From NCBI GenBank assembly GCA_003427395.1, contig BFEA01000249.1, positions 196,246 through 251,868 on the forward strand: 55,623 nucleotides of DNA, in the 5' to 3' direction. This stretch comes from Chara braunii. Its lineage: Eukaryota; Streptophyta; Charophyceae; Charales; Characeae. Positions within the stretch are counted from its first letter, which is position 1. Every line of letters starts with the position of its first letter. Below the pieces are notes generated by a model. That model made no database searches. It was not told where the DNA came from and worked only from the letters and a program-made list of their open reading frames with translations. The translations under genes were made by a program, and so were the position numbers. This document shows positions 1 through 11,949 of the stretch, in pieces.

Positions 1-1282
1 CCCCCCAGTAACACTTGAGGCAGCACAGTCACCAACCTCTCTTCCTCTTTTGCCATTAACCAATAAAAACCATTTATGTCCAGTCCGCTGTCTCTACTGA
101 TGAGAAGATGCACCAGTCGCCCACTCTGTTTATACGAGTAAGCAGAGTATGCTACTGACTTCTAACCTCTCACCATTTCCCAACGCTCTTTTTTATCGGA
201 CTCAAGACGTTCAACTTTTCTTGTTTATTACGGACCTTGATTTCAGTATCGTGCGTAAGGTCCCTAGACACGGTTACTCGAATAAGAACCCGTCTGATGC
301 AAGCTCTAACTCAAAAGTTGAAATCGTCGGGTTCAATGTTCACCTTTAAGAGAACATCCCAACCTGATTCAAAGAAAATAAAATTTTGACCTTTTCACGT
401 CAATACCACTTTTACGAGAGGCATGACTTGGCGGGTAAGGGAAGCGGGTCAGACCAGCTATGACGGTGGACTCGAGTTGTTTCTTTACGAGCTGAAAACA
501 GGTCCGATCCAAATAGAATTAAATGTTTTAATCACCATCAAGCAGAAATTTAGCCAAGGCATAAGAAAATTTTCTCAGTATTGCTCTCCTCTTCCCCATC
601 CATTCAAGGATCAAAACCATAGAATATAGCCAATGAAAATGAACCCAATGTTCCCTCCAAAACATACAAGACTACTCAGTCATTTGCAGGTTTTTCACTG
701 TCACGCACTTCAGCACACTCAGACCTTCGCCTCCGTTGACAGTAACTCAATCACGCGAACATATGCAACCTTGCAATCATACCATTATGCAGTTTTGCAA
801 AAACAACTCCGATGTGGCTTGCGTTGACGTCCTCGCCTCACTCTTGTGCAATTCGCTCACCTTTCCTCTTTGTGCCATCCATCTCTCTGCGCTAGGCTTC
901 TCTCATAGCGTTTTTTTTTTTTTTCTACTCTCGTCTTCCTTTTTACGGTCGCATTCTCCTCCAGCGCTCGTTCTCATTTTACAATCTAGCCTTCTCTCTT
1001 TGCGCCTCGGTGCTAGCTTTCTTATGCCAACCTTCTCTCTCTACGTTAACCGTTCTTTCTTAGAGTTTTCTTCGTCGCTCAACAACTATCTTCTCACTTA
1101 ATACCTACCTCTCCTCTCAGCGCTCTTCTCCTTTCTTATGTAGTGTACCATAATTCTTCATAGCCGGTGCATTTATAGTCTTGCCATTATAAATCTCACT
1201 CATATAGTATTCTCAGTCATAGCCCTTGGAGATAGATCATCTGTCTTTTATCCTTTGCTTAACAGTTGCTTCGCTTTACATC

Positions 1283-1753
1283 ATGCCGGAGGCACTGCGT
1301 AGAAAGGGTAGAGGTAGGGGAAGAAGAGGGGGGAAAGCAAAAGAAGAACTGCCAGCTAGGGCACAGCAGGATTATAGCTCGGAGGAGGAGGAGGAAGATA
1401 AGCCGCGAGGCTATGGCCGCTTAAGGCCACATCCCCGCTACCCGTTAGGAGGGTGGTACGAGAGAACTCCATCTCCTGACAGGATGGAGTTCCTTCACAA
1501 GAGGTTCGATGCGCGCTACGGTACCCTCAACGCGTCTTCACATCCTTACATCCCTAGGGCTCCTTCCACCCCAGCCGTAAGCAAAGCCATCGTGCCTGCT
1601 CCACCTTCCTCTATCCCGTGTGTTGTCTTATCTCCACATCACCCTAATCACTGCATTCTCTTTAGCATCTTCTTCTTTCTCTTTCTTTTCCAGCTTGAAC
1701 TCATGGCTGTCTTTTATGTCTTATATAAGCGCGACTTCTTCTCTGCTTTCTGA
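1283..1753 (+). CDS. Possible small basic/acidic protein or exon, function unknown
   Basis: An ORF is open from 1226; the second Met at 1283 starts a more protein-like stretch. It has an Arg/Gly/Lys-rich start (RRKGRGRGRRGGKAK), an acidic run (SSEEEEEDKP), then a Pro-rich region to about residue 112 (SSIP). After that it becomes hydrophobic and T-rich, like noncoding sequence. A GT near 1619 and a pyrimidine tract ending TTTTCCAG at about 1691 could be intron borders. A TATAAAT lies at 1187-1193 on the same strand. It is antisense to the E1 3' LTR. It could be a captured host exon, the start of another Gag, or chance. Confidence 0.3.
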   Translation: MPEALRRKGRGRGRRGGKAKEELPARAQQDYSSEEEEEDKPRGYGRLRPHPRYPLGGWYERTPSPDRMEFLHKRFDARYGTLNASSHPYIPRAPSTPAVSKAIVPAPPSSIPCVVLSPHHPNHCILFSIFFFLFLFQLELMAVFYVLYKRDFFSAF

Positions 1754-1989
1754 GTCTGATTTCGGCTCATAAAATTTCTAGTTCAATGTCCATTCCATAG
1801 CGTCCCAGACCTGAGAGTTTGGCTTCTTTAAGGCCAGGGATGCAGGTTCCTCGTGAACCCGGCCGCTTGTCGGCCACCAAATAAAATTTTAAGAAGGATT
1901 TTGTCTGAATGTTTGACTTGTTGAACCGTTGGCTTTTCTCATGGAGGTTACCTCAACTCTTGATCAGGCATTTATGCCAAGGATAACCC

Positions 1990-2230
1990 CAGTAACGAGG
2001 GTACTCATATATCTGTTATGCTGGGAGTAGGGTATACCAAACCCTCTTTTCTGTTCTCTGGTCTGAGAGACATCTTCTTTGCTCCTCACTTGATGGAGAT
2101 ACCAAAACCTTGTTTTCTTTCTCTAGCCTGAGTGAGGCGTCTCCTCAACTTATCAGACAAAAGGGAGGAGATACCAAACGTTTTTTCTTTTTCCTGGTCT
2201 GGGAACTTCAGATAAGTATTTGTATACTTG
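1990..2230. repeat. Degenerate short repeat array, core ATACCAAA (E1 3' LTR)
   Basis: Three units at about 2035, 2100 and 2172 share TACCAAA followed by a T-rich run and a CTGGTCTGAGA-like block, spaced 65 and 72 bases. The middle unit can pair GGAGA (2095) with TCTCC (2140); pairing in the others is weak. It occupies the LTR position where the 5' LTR has other arrays. Confidence 0.45.
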
Positions 2231-2399
2231 CAAAACCAGCAAGTCCCACAGACAACAACCATGCCCCAGCAAGCAGACCCACTGACAACCAGCAGTTAAG
2301 CATCAACAAATTAAAATAAAACCCATAAATAAAATAATAAATAATAAACAATAATTAATATATAACAACTCTTCGTACCCAGGATTTATTGATTGCCTT

Positions 2400-2990
2400 G
2401 GTTTCGGCCCACCACTGGAAAGGAATGTCTGACGTCCCGTAAGTCTGACACACCTCATTCGGCCCGCCTCAGGCCAGGACTAGTCAAACCATCTGTCTTG
2501 ACAGCCCCTTTGACCTGCCTCCAGGTCAGGACCAATTATACCCACTACTCGAGTATGGCAACCCTTTGGCACTCTCGCCAAGACACCCAGACTATAGTAG
2601 GTCTGGTCACCCTATGACAGTAGACGTCCAGTCAGTCTGGCTGTCCCGAATCCGGATTCGACCACTGCGGTCAGGGACCGGCTCACCTACCAGTTCTTGG
2701 CCAAGGGCGCTGGCTACCCCGCCCAGATTTTTTAACATGGGACCCGGTCTAACCACAGTTCCAGGTTCTGGCTAACCTCACCGGATTGCATCCTCTGACT
2801 GCGGTAGGGTTCCAGCTGACCCCTTTCAGCCTCATAGGTCAGACTCCCGGAGTCTTAGCCTCAGCTGACTACGGAATTGGACACTCGCGTCGGGGACCTT
2901 CTGACCTCACCAGATTGCAACCTACTGCGGTAAGGCTCTGGCTGGCCGCGACAATCAACTCATCCTTAGGTTAGAGAAGAAAACCCAGGC
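2400..2990. repeat. Degenerate GC-richer repeats in E1 3' LTR
   Basis: Recurring blocks such as CTCACCGGATTGCA / CTCACCAGATTGCA, ACTGCGGTA and GGTCTGG/GGTCAGG appear several times over about 600 bases. Units are irregular and I could not define clean stem pairs. No coding sequence is supported. Confidence 0.4.
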
Positions 2991-3061
2991 ACAGACAACC
3001 AGACAAGCATATTATAACCCACAAGCAGACTGTCCACGCCCCATAACAGGACAAACAACTT

Positions 3062-3283
3062 CTCAAGAGACGTCCCTTCGGTCTCAAGAGGCACTGAATA
3101 ATAACATGCTAGCCAACACTAAGAGTTCGCAAGGGACCTCCCTTCGGCCTCAAGCAAAGAACTTAGTGCTAGCCCCAGAGAGGTCCCTTCCCTCAACTGG
3201 GATTTCGTTTCCAAGAGACGTTCCGTCAGTCTCAAGGAAATACTGAAATATTGATCTCAGAGAGGTCGCTTCCCTCATCTGAG
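3062..3283. repeat. Stem-loop array, loop core GTCCCTTCG (E1 3' LTR)
   Basis: Five units lie in 222 bases. Inner stem and loop are similar in all: GAGAC-(GTCCCTTCG)-GTCTC at 3067-3085, and GAGG-(TCCCTTC)-CCTC in others. Outer arms differ by unit but pair: CTC/GAG (3062/3088), AGTTC/GAACT (3124/3159), CCAG/CTGG (3175/3197), TTTCC/GGAAA (3208/3236) and CTCAGA/TCTGAG (3256/3278). Changed arms with pairing kept are seen directly. Confidence 0.75.
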
Positions 3284-5482
3284 TGAAGGCAGACCCTTAG
3301 CAAAATATGAAACTGAGGTTGCACACACATTCCTTTACGTAATCTGGTTTAAGTCATGAAAGTCCGACAAAAGTCAAAGTAGGGTTGCATACCATATACT
3401 CAGTCAGCCATGCAATGGGCAATACAGATAGGGGCTATAATCCGGGTTTATAGAGGGAGATGAAAGGTTACCTTTCAGTTCCCTGCCTCCAGAACTCCGC
3501 CTGAGTTTCGGCAGAGCTTCCTCAATCGATGGGCAGACTCCCCACAGAGCCATGTTGTGGTCCTACGAGTTTTAATCCCGCCTACCGCCTTCCTTTCAGA
3601 TCAATGGACTAGACTTAGAGTCAGAAGGATAGAAGGAGATAGATTTGAGACTCTCATATCCAAGAGGGGTGCACTTTAGACTCACATGAGAGGGCCTTGG
3701 TTCCTTGACTCGCTTAAGGGCCCCGCAATGGTGGCCAAGTAACGACCACTTGGTCAACTTGAAGTCAAACTGCCGAACTCAACCCACCTAACGAACTCCC
3801 GCAATGGTGAGAACCCCCTTTGCCACCACTCCTTCAAAGTTGCGATAGCAGCCTCTCTTGCCATCCAATCACCCCCCCCTTCACGTTATACCTTCACTCC
3901 TCGTGGGCCAGATGTAGCCATATGGCGCCAAAGAGCCGCACTCAAGGCAGTGCAGCAGGCCGTAATAGGCCGAACAATCACCGCTGTAGCACATCAATCG
4001 AGACCAACTTTGGAGCCTGCTTTGAAAGGCTGACAAGGAATACTGCAGTTTTTAACAGTAAACTCCCTTGTGTATCGGCAAACAGCAACAATATCCCCTT
4101 ACTCGATCACACTCACTCCATAGCGCTCGCGGCTCCAAGCGTAATGACCACAGGTACGTCCACAGGCTCGCGCCCCGCCTCTAACTACTCTTCTCACCGG
4201 CTGAATGGTGCATTTACCAACAGCTTGACCAGCATCTCTCCTTACTACTCCAATCACCACAGTGGACTTGCTCTAATAGGCTTGCAGCCTCGATCCACCT
4301 GACTGATGTTCTTTCGCCGGATACGACGGGCGGCATACCCGTCATTCGGCAAATCTCCAGCTCGTAGTCCAGTTGCAGTTTCTTCGTTCGACAGACTATG
4401 CACCGATACGGTCAGCTGGCAAGCCTTCCGTCCCTGTGGCTAAATCGGACCTGGCTACTTAAGTGTCCTTCCGCTGCGACCTTCAATGTCACAACCACTG
4501 GTAGGCATCGACCTGTTCGGGCCTTCCGGACGAACAAGTGCCCTTGCGGCTCATACGCACACACTTAAGTCGACCAACCCTCAGACGGGCACACAGACCA
4601 ACACGTGACAACCTGACAAGGCACCCATTCCATTTATAGACCTCAGAAATGATTTGGGTGCCTCAGTCCGTGTTTGGCAGATCATTACGAACACCTTGCT
4701 TTTCCTGCACACGACCCCTCCGCTTTCTCACTCACCTGCATAATTATGATTGAATCTCTTGCAGAGATCCAGGGAAATGCATTAACACAGGGGAGGCGGC
4801 CATCTATACGAGCGCAATAGTCACGAGAAATCCAGCCACTTAGTTCGTCACCACCAACAGGAATACCAAGCCTTAGCGAACCAGAGGAACTTCGGAATGA
4901 TCACCGCTTGGAGGAGGGCATCTACAGATGAAGGCGATTTCCACGGCTCGACAAAAGTCGGGGGAAAGAAAATGGAGACGAGTATGGTGGTGGCGGCCAC
5001 TACCTATTAACGAAAGCATACACGGCAACAGGCCCCATTCTTCTGCTCAACCAATTATGCCGATGAAAAAAGAAAGAAAGCTAGTAAAGACAAAACAAAA
5101 ATAAAAATAAAATGAATCATTCACTAGAAGTGGGGAAAATTTGTCCCCTATTTTCAACCTCCTTTCCAACATGCACAGGTACCTGTACTGCTGTACCCAT
5201 TATCTACCTATTGTGACTCCGCCGATAATAGTCGGACGCGGAGGTGCGCCTCTAGGTGTCGAAAAAAAAGACGAGCACCTTGGTTCTTCTGCAAGGCGGT
5301 GAGTACTACCGACCAAGGTGCCTCGCCAAAATGACCATCATGATAAGCTACGGCCATGCTTCATTATTCCTCAAAACGTACGAAACGAGAATGAATCTTC
5401 CCCTCATTGCGAGAAGATACATTTTCGTTTGATCATCACAACACCGTTTTTCTTTCCTAGCGCAGCCCCCACCACGCAAACC

Positions 5483-5491
5483 GCTCGAACC
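5483..5491. other. Empty target site for foldback element FB1
   Basis: GCTCGAACC is present once here. In the homologous LTR the same position reads GCTCGAACT on both sides of FB1 (21114-21122 and 21573-21581). The pair shows the insertion and its 9-bp duplication directly. Confidence 0.9.
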
Positions 5492-5564
5492 GTCACTCAA
5501 ACAGCCAACTCGACTCCCCAAAACGGCTCGCAATGCTTCAAAAGCCCATTGCAATATCTTAGTT

Positions 5565-5590
5565 CGCCCGATTCTGCGAAGAATCGGGCG
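5565..5590. other. Perfect hairpin with GCGA loop in LTR body
   Basis: CGCCCGATTCT pairs with AGAATCGGGCG around GCGA. Near-identical copies are at about 21657-21682 (one C-to-T change) and 34764-34789, and a decayed one near 42095-42115. On the plus strand the loop is a GNRA-type tetraloop; on the LTR sense strand it is TCGC. Confidence 0.7.
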
Positions 5591-7945
5591 AGATTTTAAG
5601 GTTCCGCTCTTCACCATCGTCATTCTCCCGCACACTATTTTTCTACTAACTCCTCATTTACTAGCTTCCTATTACATCTAACTTCATGACCAGATTCGCC
5701 CGATATCATAACCCCGAATCCACGTGTTCCCCTGCCCAATTTTATCCACGAACGAGTACAAAACACTCGTTTCCTTTTCTTCTACTCCTCTCCCGCCATA
5801 TCCCGACGCAAGCCTTTCCTTCTCTAACCCCCTTTCTACTAACATTCTTCCCAAACTGACATCATAGTCAGTTTCGCCCTACATCAAAACCTTCTTAGCA
5901 CCTTACCTCTCGCCTGTTTCTACTCATCATCGGAGGAGGAACCTCCTTCCCAGATCTGCCATATCCACTCACCCGTCCATCTCCACGTACTAACTTTTCT
6001 ACTAACTTCTATCATACTAGTCTAATGCAGAAACTAACTTTTCTGTCGAAGTTGCCCTAGCCCAAAATGTCAAATTTGCATCTTTCCCCGCTCAAAACTA
6101 TCCACTACCGAGTGAGATATGCCCTCCCTATCCTACCATACTCATCCCCATCGACCTCCTCTACTTCTCGAATGCAGGTGGTGCTGACCCCGACCAGGTT
6201 CATTCCTTCCCGTTTCACCTTTTTCCTCACAGCCCGTCGCTCTCCTCCTTGCTCGCAATGCTCCACGCTGCCCTCGCTCCTGGCTGTTTTCGACATTGAG
6301 TGCACCCGGCAGGCACCCGCGCCCAGGTTCACCCTTACTCCCCCTGCTACCTCTCTGCCTCACTCCCTGCTCCCCCCCACTTCGCTTTTTCCTGCTCGCC
6401 AGCCTAGCGCCCGTAGATGCGCCGTTTCCACGCCCTACTATCGTAAAAAAAAGAAAAATGTGGAGGACTCAACTACTTAGGTGCAGCAACCCTCCGCCCC
6501 TATACTCTAGCCCGACAACTGATCGGCACGTCGGTATAGTCGCGCCCCCTGACTGTTTTTTGCAAATGAATCCGGCGCTAAAAGCGCCTTGATCTATCCC
6601 CCTTCGATGTTGTGTTGCGCTACACTGCCCGGCCAGCCTCCCCGTACAGTCTCCGCACTCGTCCCCTCTCTGCACATATAGCATCCGATGCAGTTCTCCG
6701 CCCGGATTCACTCACCCCGTCATTGCCTCTTCCCGGTCTGCCCCTTTGGTCCGACTCTGTTGGGCGGAATCGGCCACTACCTCGAGCCATTAGCGGCGGC
6801 CCACAGATAGACGAAGGCCATGGAAGTGAGGGCACGGGCCTACTGCAGGCCCGAGAAACGGCTCCAGGCAGAGCAATCTCAATATAGATCTTTAGTGGTA
6901 GTAGCAAATTTTCAACTGAATCCTGAGAACCAAAGTGGGGGAAGGGCTTCGCGCGGCTAATTTCAGTAGCCTGCAGCATACCCTGATGCATGGCCCAACC
7001 CCTTTTGGCGTCTCACGGGCACGCACACCCTCAAGCTCCTCACGACAGATCATGGCGGGGTGGTCGGCACATCCGCAAAAGGTCCGCGCCACCCGGATTT
7101 TTTTATTTTATTTTTTTTCTCCTCGTGGGCTAATCATCCACCGGCTTGCGTGCACGTCGAACTCCTCGGTCCGTGTTTCAAGACGGACAAGGTCGAGGGA
7201 ACTTCAGCGGCATTTCAAGCACGCCTGAATCCGCAGGTCAACCAAAAGGGGTGTGCGCTCAAGGTTCTCGACTACCGTGATGGCCATCCATGGCCGGTGT
7301 CATGCCCTACTTACGAAAAAGCAAACCATAAAGTTAAATAATAATGGCAATAAATAATAATTAGAAAAAAACCTCAAAAAATACAAGCGCTGGCTCCATC
7401 CCGACACCGCCAATGGCAAAACCAAGGGGGATGGCCGCGTCAGGCCCTTCGCGCCACTCTGATGTTCCCGCGTCGTCGACCGCAAACCAAGGGAGATAGC
7501 CCCACCGGGCCCTCCGCGTTATTCCAATATTATTGCGCCGTCGCCGTTCGGCCTCGATCCCTTAATCTCTATTACGAAAAATTGACGTCGTAACCGCCAG
7601 CGCTAGGCCAAGACTGGGTTTGGCTCCGACGGATCCCTAAATAAACGGACACTTCAAGGCTTCCTCGTTGTCGATGTCGTTCTCTGTACGTACACATAAG
7701 TTTCAAGCAAACACATCAATCAACGAGACGTAATCTTTTTAATCCCTGTTTAATCAGAAGAGAAATTTCGGTCGGCGATCACGCCAACTCTTTAGTCATC
7801 AACAAATAAAAGATCACGCGCGCCCACACACTCTTTATCCTAGTCAACCATCAGTCGGATAGACAACGAACCATGTCGCGACTCGCGCAATATATTTAAT
7901 TTTTAAACCAAAGCTATTGTCTGCCACTTGCAAAAACCAGGGCGG

Positions 7946-7963
7946 ATACCCTTGTAAGGGTAT
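7946..7963. other. LTR-start palindrome (E1 3' LTR)
   Basis: ATACCCTT-GT-AAGGGTAT lies 11 bases inside the LTR end. Equivalent palindromes occur at every LTR start: around 24090-24107 (one arm mutated), 30571-30594, 39766-39787 and near 49972. At 30571 both arms changed together (CAAAT and ATTTG instead of GAATA and TATTC). Confidence 0.7.
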
Positions 7964-7974
7964 TCGCTCCGACA

Positions 7975-10447
7975 ACTTACCGGACCATATTAAGCGACGT
8001 CCCCGTCGCTTCGCCAAATCAGAAAGCTATAAGTCCATCCACATTCCAAATGCTGACGAGAAAGGAACCAATCCGAGTAGCCGACAGACTCAGGGTCGAG
8101 GCCTCCATCAATCTGTGCCCACACAACTATATGCTGTCAGGGTTTCAACCTGGGTCCCCATTGCCCTGATATTAGGACGTCGGTGTATTACGCATCAATA
8201 TTACAGCATAAGTTCTAAAGGCCTCCTCCAACCGTGTTTTCCCCTTCGTCCTAGACAAACGTCGGCTTCTCGTTGAATGTCCCGGCTAGACTCTTTCTCG
8301 TAAGCAGAGTCATACCCGGGGACGCGGGCCTTAAATGAGACCTCGGAAGACACTCTCGCCTCCCTTCCGAAAATCCTCACAATGAAGCACATATACATAT
8401 ATACACTTAAATCTCATCTCAACTCCTTCTGCAGTCTAGTACAGAAATTCTAGGTCTTCATCTTGACCCACCATAGTCTGGTTGATCGAGCCAGATCTAC
8501 GGCCTACCGCATTGTTGCTTTAGCGGCAGTATCCTCTCGTTAATTATGCAACGATAGGTATCCTCCTAATAAGCATTCAATCAGGACTCCTGAAAGATTC
8601 GACTCATATTCCCCGCCATCCCACCGGAGTAATTCCCTGGGGCGTGCATAACCCCTTCAACTCTTACCCCTTTGGTAGACGTGGTTCCGCAGCCAGGTTG
8701 TGCTGGCTTGCAGCTATCCAATAGAGGTTGCGCCCTAGAGGTGCTAACCTTTACCGTTTAGCTCGGTATTCCTCAATATGCCTTAGGATTAGCACAGGTG
8801 TCTAGACGGTGCGTCGCAAAACAGACCACAGGCTCGCTGCGGGACTACACAGAGGTCTGTCTCACTTTTAAAGGCGTTTATCAGCTCCATATGGGACAAC
8901 ATAGAAAGCACGGCCTCTTCTCACAATCACAAACGAATTCACCGCTAGGCTCACACAAGGTCGTGGTCCACTGACTTGATTAGAGACAACAGACCACACA
9001 TCCCACGACACCTTAATGCACTGACTTGCGACCTTCTCAGTTCCACCAATGATCCAACCGTAATTCTGGTTCCTCTCGTCAGACTTTATCAGCTCAAACA
9101 TTGCTTACCATGTCCTTAAATCCATTAACCACCTTCCACACGAAGGAGGTCTCTCTCAATAGGTCTCCCAGCCATCCCTCTCTTTCTAGGATGAGCTATC
9201 ACGCGGCCCTTTTTAAAACACCTTCCTTTTGAAGATGAGTCTTCCAATAAACAACACTACCACCTTCCTTAATCTGAAGGGGTCTCAACCATAAAACGAC
9301 TCAAACCGAGGGACCTACTTATCGGCCCTCTCCTCAACTCAACCCCGAAACAACTCAAACTGAGGGACCTGCTCATGGACCCTCTTTACAACTCAATCGT
9401 AAAACACCCGGCATGGTAAGTATTCGAGTCCCAGAGACTCGCAAAATCTCTTAGGATTCTCACACTTTTGTAAAAAAACAACTGCACTACCTCTTCTTAT
9501 ACTTGGCCCTTTCATCCGCCCGTAGGAGGATCGCACGAGTATACCGAAAAGTAGACAGCATTCACATTCACACAATCCAATACATACGAGATGTACCCCA
9601 CACATCTCTCACACAAAACCATCATACATCAGGATAAACCCACACATGTGAGAGTGATTGTGATCGTCATATATATATATATATATAAAATCTTTAGAGT
9701 AGATTTTTCAGCTCAATAGATGTACAGGGGTACAATACCTCAACTCAAACGCGAACCAAATGGTATCGAATTACATACCTACACCTGGAGTTGAAGAATC
9801 TCAACTCGAATTGGTATTGGTACCACACACACAAATTGTGCCCTCTCTGACCAAAGCTAAGACTAAGCAGTCTTGGTCAGGATGTGATCACACCCCTCAA
9901 ATCAGAGGGACCCGAGTAATTCAAGACATATCCAGATATCCAAGGAAAAATAAGACTAGAAGTCATTCATACACAAGTCTTACAACTGTCTTCCTAGGCT
10001 AGAGACCCTATCTCCCACATGCTGAGGTTTCTTCCCAAGCCTCTCCTACCTCTCACACCTATACAACCATTTAGGCCTAGACACGACGTAGGTCTCATAT
10101 CTTCTTCTCCCAATCAATAGGCCTGATAGAATAGCCCCCTACTTCATAACACTGCATTTAGGGTCACTCCTTGCTCTTCCCACTGGAGACATTCTCATAA
10201 CGTGATGTGAGGCAGACCTAACATACCCCATATATACAGTTATTCTATTGGGGTCCACCCCCCTTGCATACAACTCAGGTCATCTTACCGGACCATTATT
10301 ACGAAAACCCCTCCCCTCTGCGCGTCGTGCCTATTTAATTGGGATTCCCCTGCTTATATCTATAGCCTACTCAAACTTTCAGGCCCTTTTTATACCAACT
10401 CGTCTTCCACACAACTTCACTCGGGACGCAATGCTTAATGCCCCATC
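7975..10447 (-). other. E1 3' internal region, noncoding
   Basis: This lies between gag and the 3' LTR where pol would be expected. Only short, unrecognised ORFs are present. The part at 8440-8740 aligns (reversed) with 29860-30130 of E2, including a block around TAACAACACGGTGGACC, so it is a conserved 3' internal module and not random filler. The last 35 bases before the LTR resemble those before the E2 LTR at 30563. It contains an (AT)n run at 9669-9687 and a two-unit stem-loop repeat at 9290-9400. Confidence 0.55.
9290..9400. repeat. Two-unit stem-loop repeat in E1 3' internal region
   Basis: Two units about 67 bases apart share CTCAAACYGAGGGACC. Each can fold by pairing GAGGG with CCCTC around a short loop (loop bases differ, TACTTAT and TGCTCAT). 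E2 has a three-unit array with unrelated sequence at the comparable place (29510-29660). Confidence 0.5.
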
Positions 10448-11935
10448 TCACCGGAAAGCCTCTTTCCGTGTTCCCCCAGGGATGGTTGGGTCAATAAACT
10501 TCCCGGCCCTGTCGAAAACATCTCCCTCAATATTAATCCTTATTAGACCAATTGCCTCACTGTTCCTTCGTTCCCAACAGAACTTTATTATGTGCCCTTC
10601 CTTGGCACAATGTCTGCAAATATCTTTTTTCCAAACCGCTTTCTTCCCTCCGAAGCCACCTTTGCTGCCACTGCGTTCCCCTTTTTCGTGCCCCTCGTCC
10701 CTGCATCCCCTTCCAGCCTTCCGCCTTTGGCCCCCTCCACCGGCCACGTGGCCTTGTGTCACTCGTGGTATCGGTGGCTGCAATGGCCTCGTACACAAGG
10801 CTGGCTGAAACTGGACCGCAGGAGGCCTAGGTGGCATCATATCCATTTGTGGGCCCAAACAACTGCCTTGTACACAGGGCAGATATGGATTATATATATG
10901 TCTCGGCCCTACTTGACCGCATGGCTCCCACTGCCTGTATAACACATGCTCAATCGGCGGGGGCCTCTCTTGTGCTGCTCTGCCTTCCACCTCTTGCGGG
11001 GTGGCCCCCACCTATCGTGAGCACTGCCCCTTTTCGGCACCTTGACTTCCCTGGGCCCGATTCCTCGCCTTCCGCTGAGCCGTCGTCAACTTGGGAGGTT
11101 CCGGCTTCCCTTTTTCTCCCGTCACACCCTTTTTTTCACTCCCTTGAGGGGTACGGTCAGCCTTTCCCCAACAATCACATACCACCTTTGCCCAGTGCTC
11201 TGGCCACCACTCACCCCTTTGCCTCTCCCGACCCGCAGTCGGGGATGCTTCCCTGTTAATGGGCCCTCCCTTTGGATCAGGCGCAATGACAGGCAGGACC
11301 CCACTAGCTCCCCGCTCCCCCTTTATCTCAATGAATCCCTCGCCTTCGCCTCTTTCCGGGACGCAGGCTCGCCCCTTCGCGGGTCCTTTGTGGAGGGGTA
11401 ACTTCTAATGATCTTCCATTGCCTTTGCCTCATCCTGCCCAGCCGGCCCACTCGATACTCCTTCAGAGGCCTTCCTCTTGCCGCGCCTGGCTTCTTCTAA
11501 TCGCGTCAACCTCTCTTCCAACATCCCAACTTGCCTCTGTATACCACTCAACTCTCCTTGTGTTGACATTACTCCAGCTGGTTGCTCAAGGCCTTCACCA
11601 AGCTAGCCTTCCGCTCCATCCTCTGGGAATCTTAACTTCAGCGAACTTTCCAGCTCATCCCAGGTCTGCGACTTCAGCATGAGGGTGTATACCTCCTCAC
11701 TTAACTCCTCGCAGACAAACAGCGGCAGCATGCTCCACATCGCCTTTTCGTCCCACATCTTCGCGAGGGCGAAACCCTTATAGCCGCCTAGGAAGGCAGC
11801 CAACCCCCTTTCCTGAAACAGCAAGGCGCGGAGCTCTGGGGGTATCGAGTCGCTCACTAACTCGCACAGCAACACTTTACTGAGACACGTAATCCTCCAG
11901 GATAGGATTTTGGCGAAACTGCTCTCTTCAGCCAT
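10448..11935 (-). pseudogene. gag: Broken gag polyprotein with CCHC zinc knuckle (E1)
   Basis: The probable start is the ATG at 11935 (MAEESSFAKILSW). The first 110 codons look like a capsid region: short helices, a WSMLPLFVCEEL-like segment and a TWDELESSLKLRF segment like the end of many plant Gag cores. A stop follows at 11603-11605. The same frame then continues with a probable coiled coil (QRQVGMLEERLTRLEEARR) and another stop near 11408. The last part (11011-10448, 187 codons) is Pro/Gly/Arg rich and carries CRHCAKEGHIIKFC at residues 132-145, a perfect CX2CX4HX4C knuckle (10577-10618). Gag packages the element RNA; the knuckle binds nucleic acid. No protease or pol follows. The stops make it non-functional as read. 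Confidence 0.7.
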
Positions 11936-11949
11936 GATGCTGGTACCGG

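Larger units (their letters stand above)
1..7974 (-). repeat. E1 3' LTR, incomplete at the left edge
   Basis: It starts TGTCGGAGCG at 7974 on the minus strand. From 7974 down to 3309 it aligns along its length with 24117-18919 of the other LTR, minus the FB1 insertion. Below 3309 the match stops: stem-loop arrays with different unit sequences occupy 1990-3283, and 1-1860 shows no clear match to 15277-16600. The sequence just outside (7975-7990) is not a strong polypurine tract. No coding sequence is supported inside the conserved body. The 160-codon ORF at 3820-4302 recurs at 19431-19922, but amino-acid changes are as common as silent ones by eye. Confidence 0.65.

Noticed and set aside
95-135. 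CTGATGAG near 95 (and near 52478) as a hammerhead ribozyme core
   Set aside because: The required GAAA segment and flanking helices are missing at both places.
3820-4302. 160-codon plus-strand ORF conserved at 19431-19922
   Set aside because: Both lie in the conserved LTR body, antisense to it; replacements are as common as silent changes and no motif is recognisable.
6105-6991. Overlapping minus-strand ORFs recurring at 22187-22988
   Set aside because: They overlap in several frames in GC-rich LTR sequence, with no start or domain preference; explained by nucleotide conservation.
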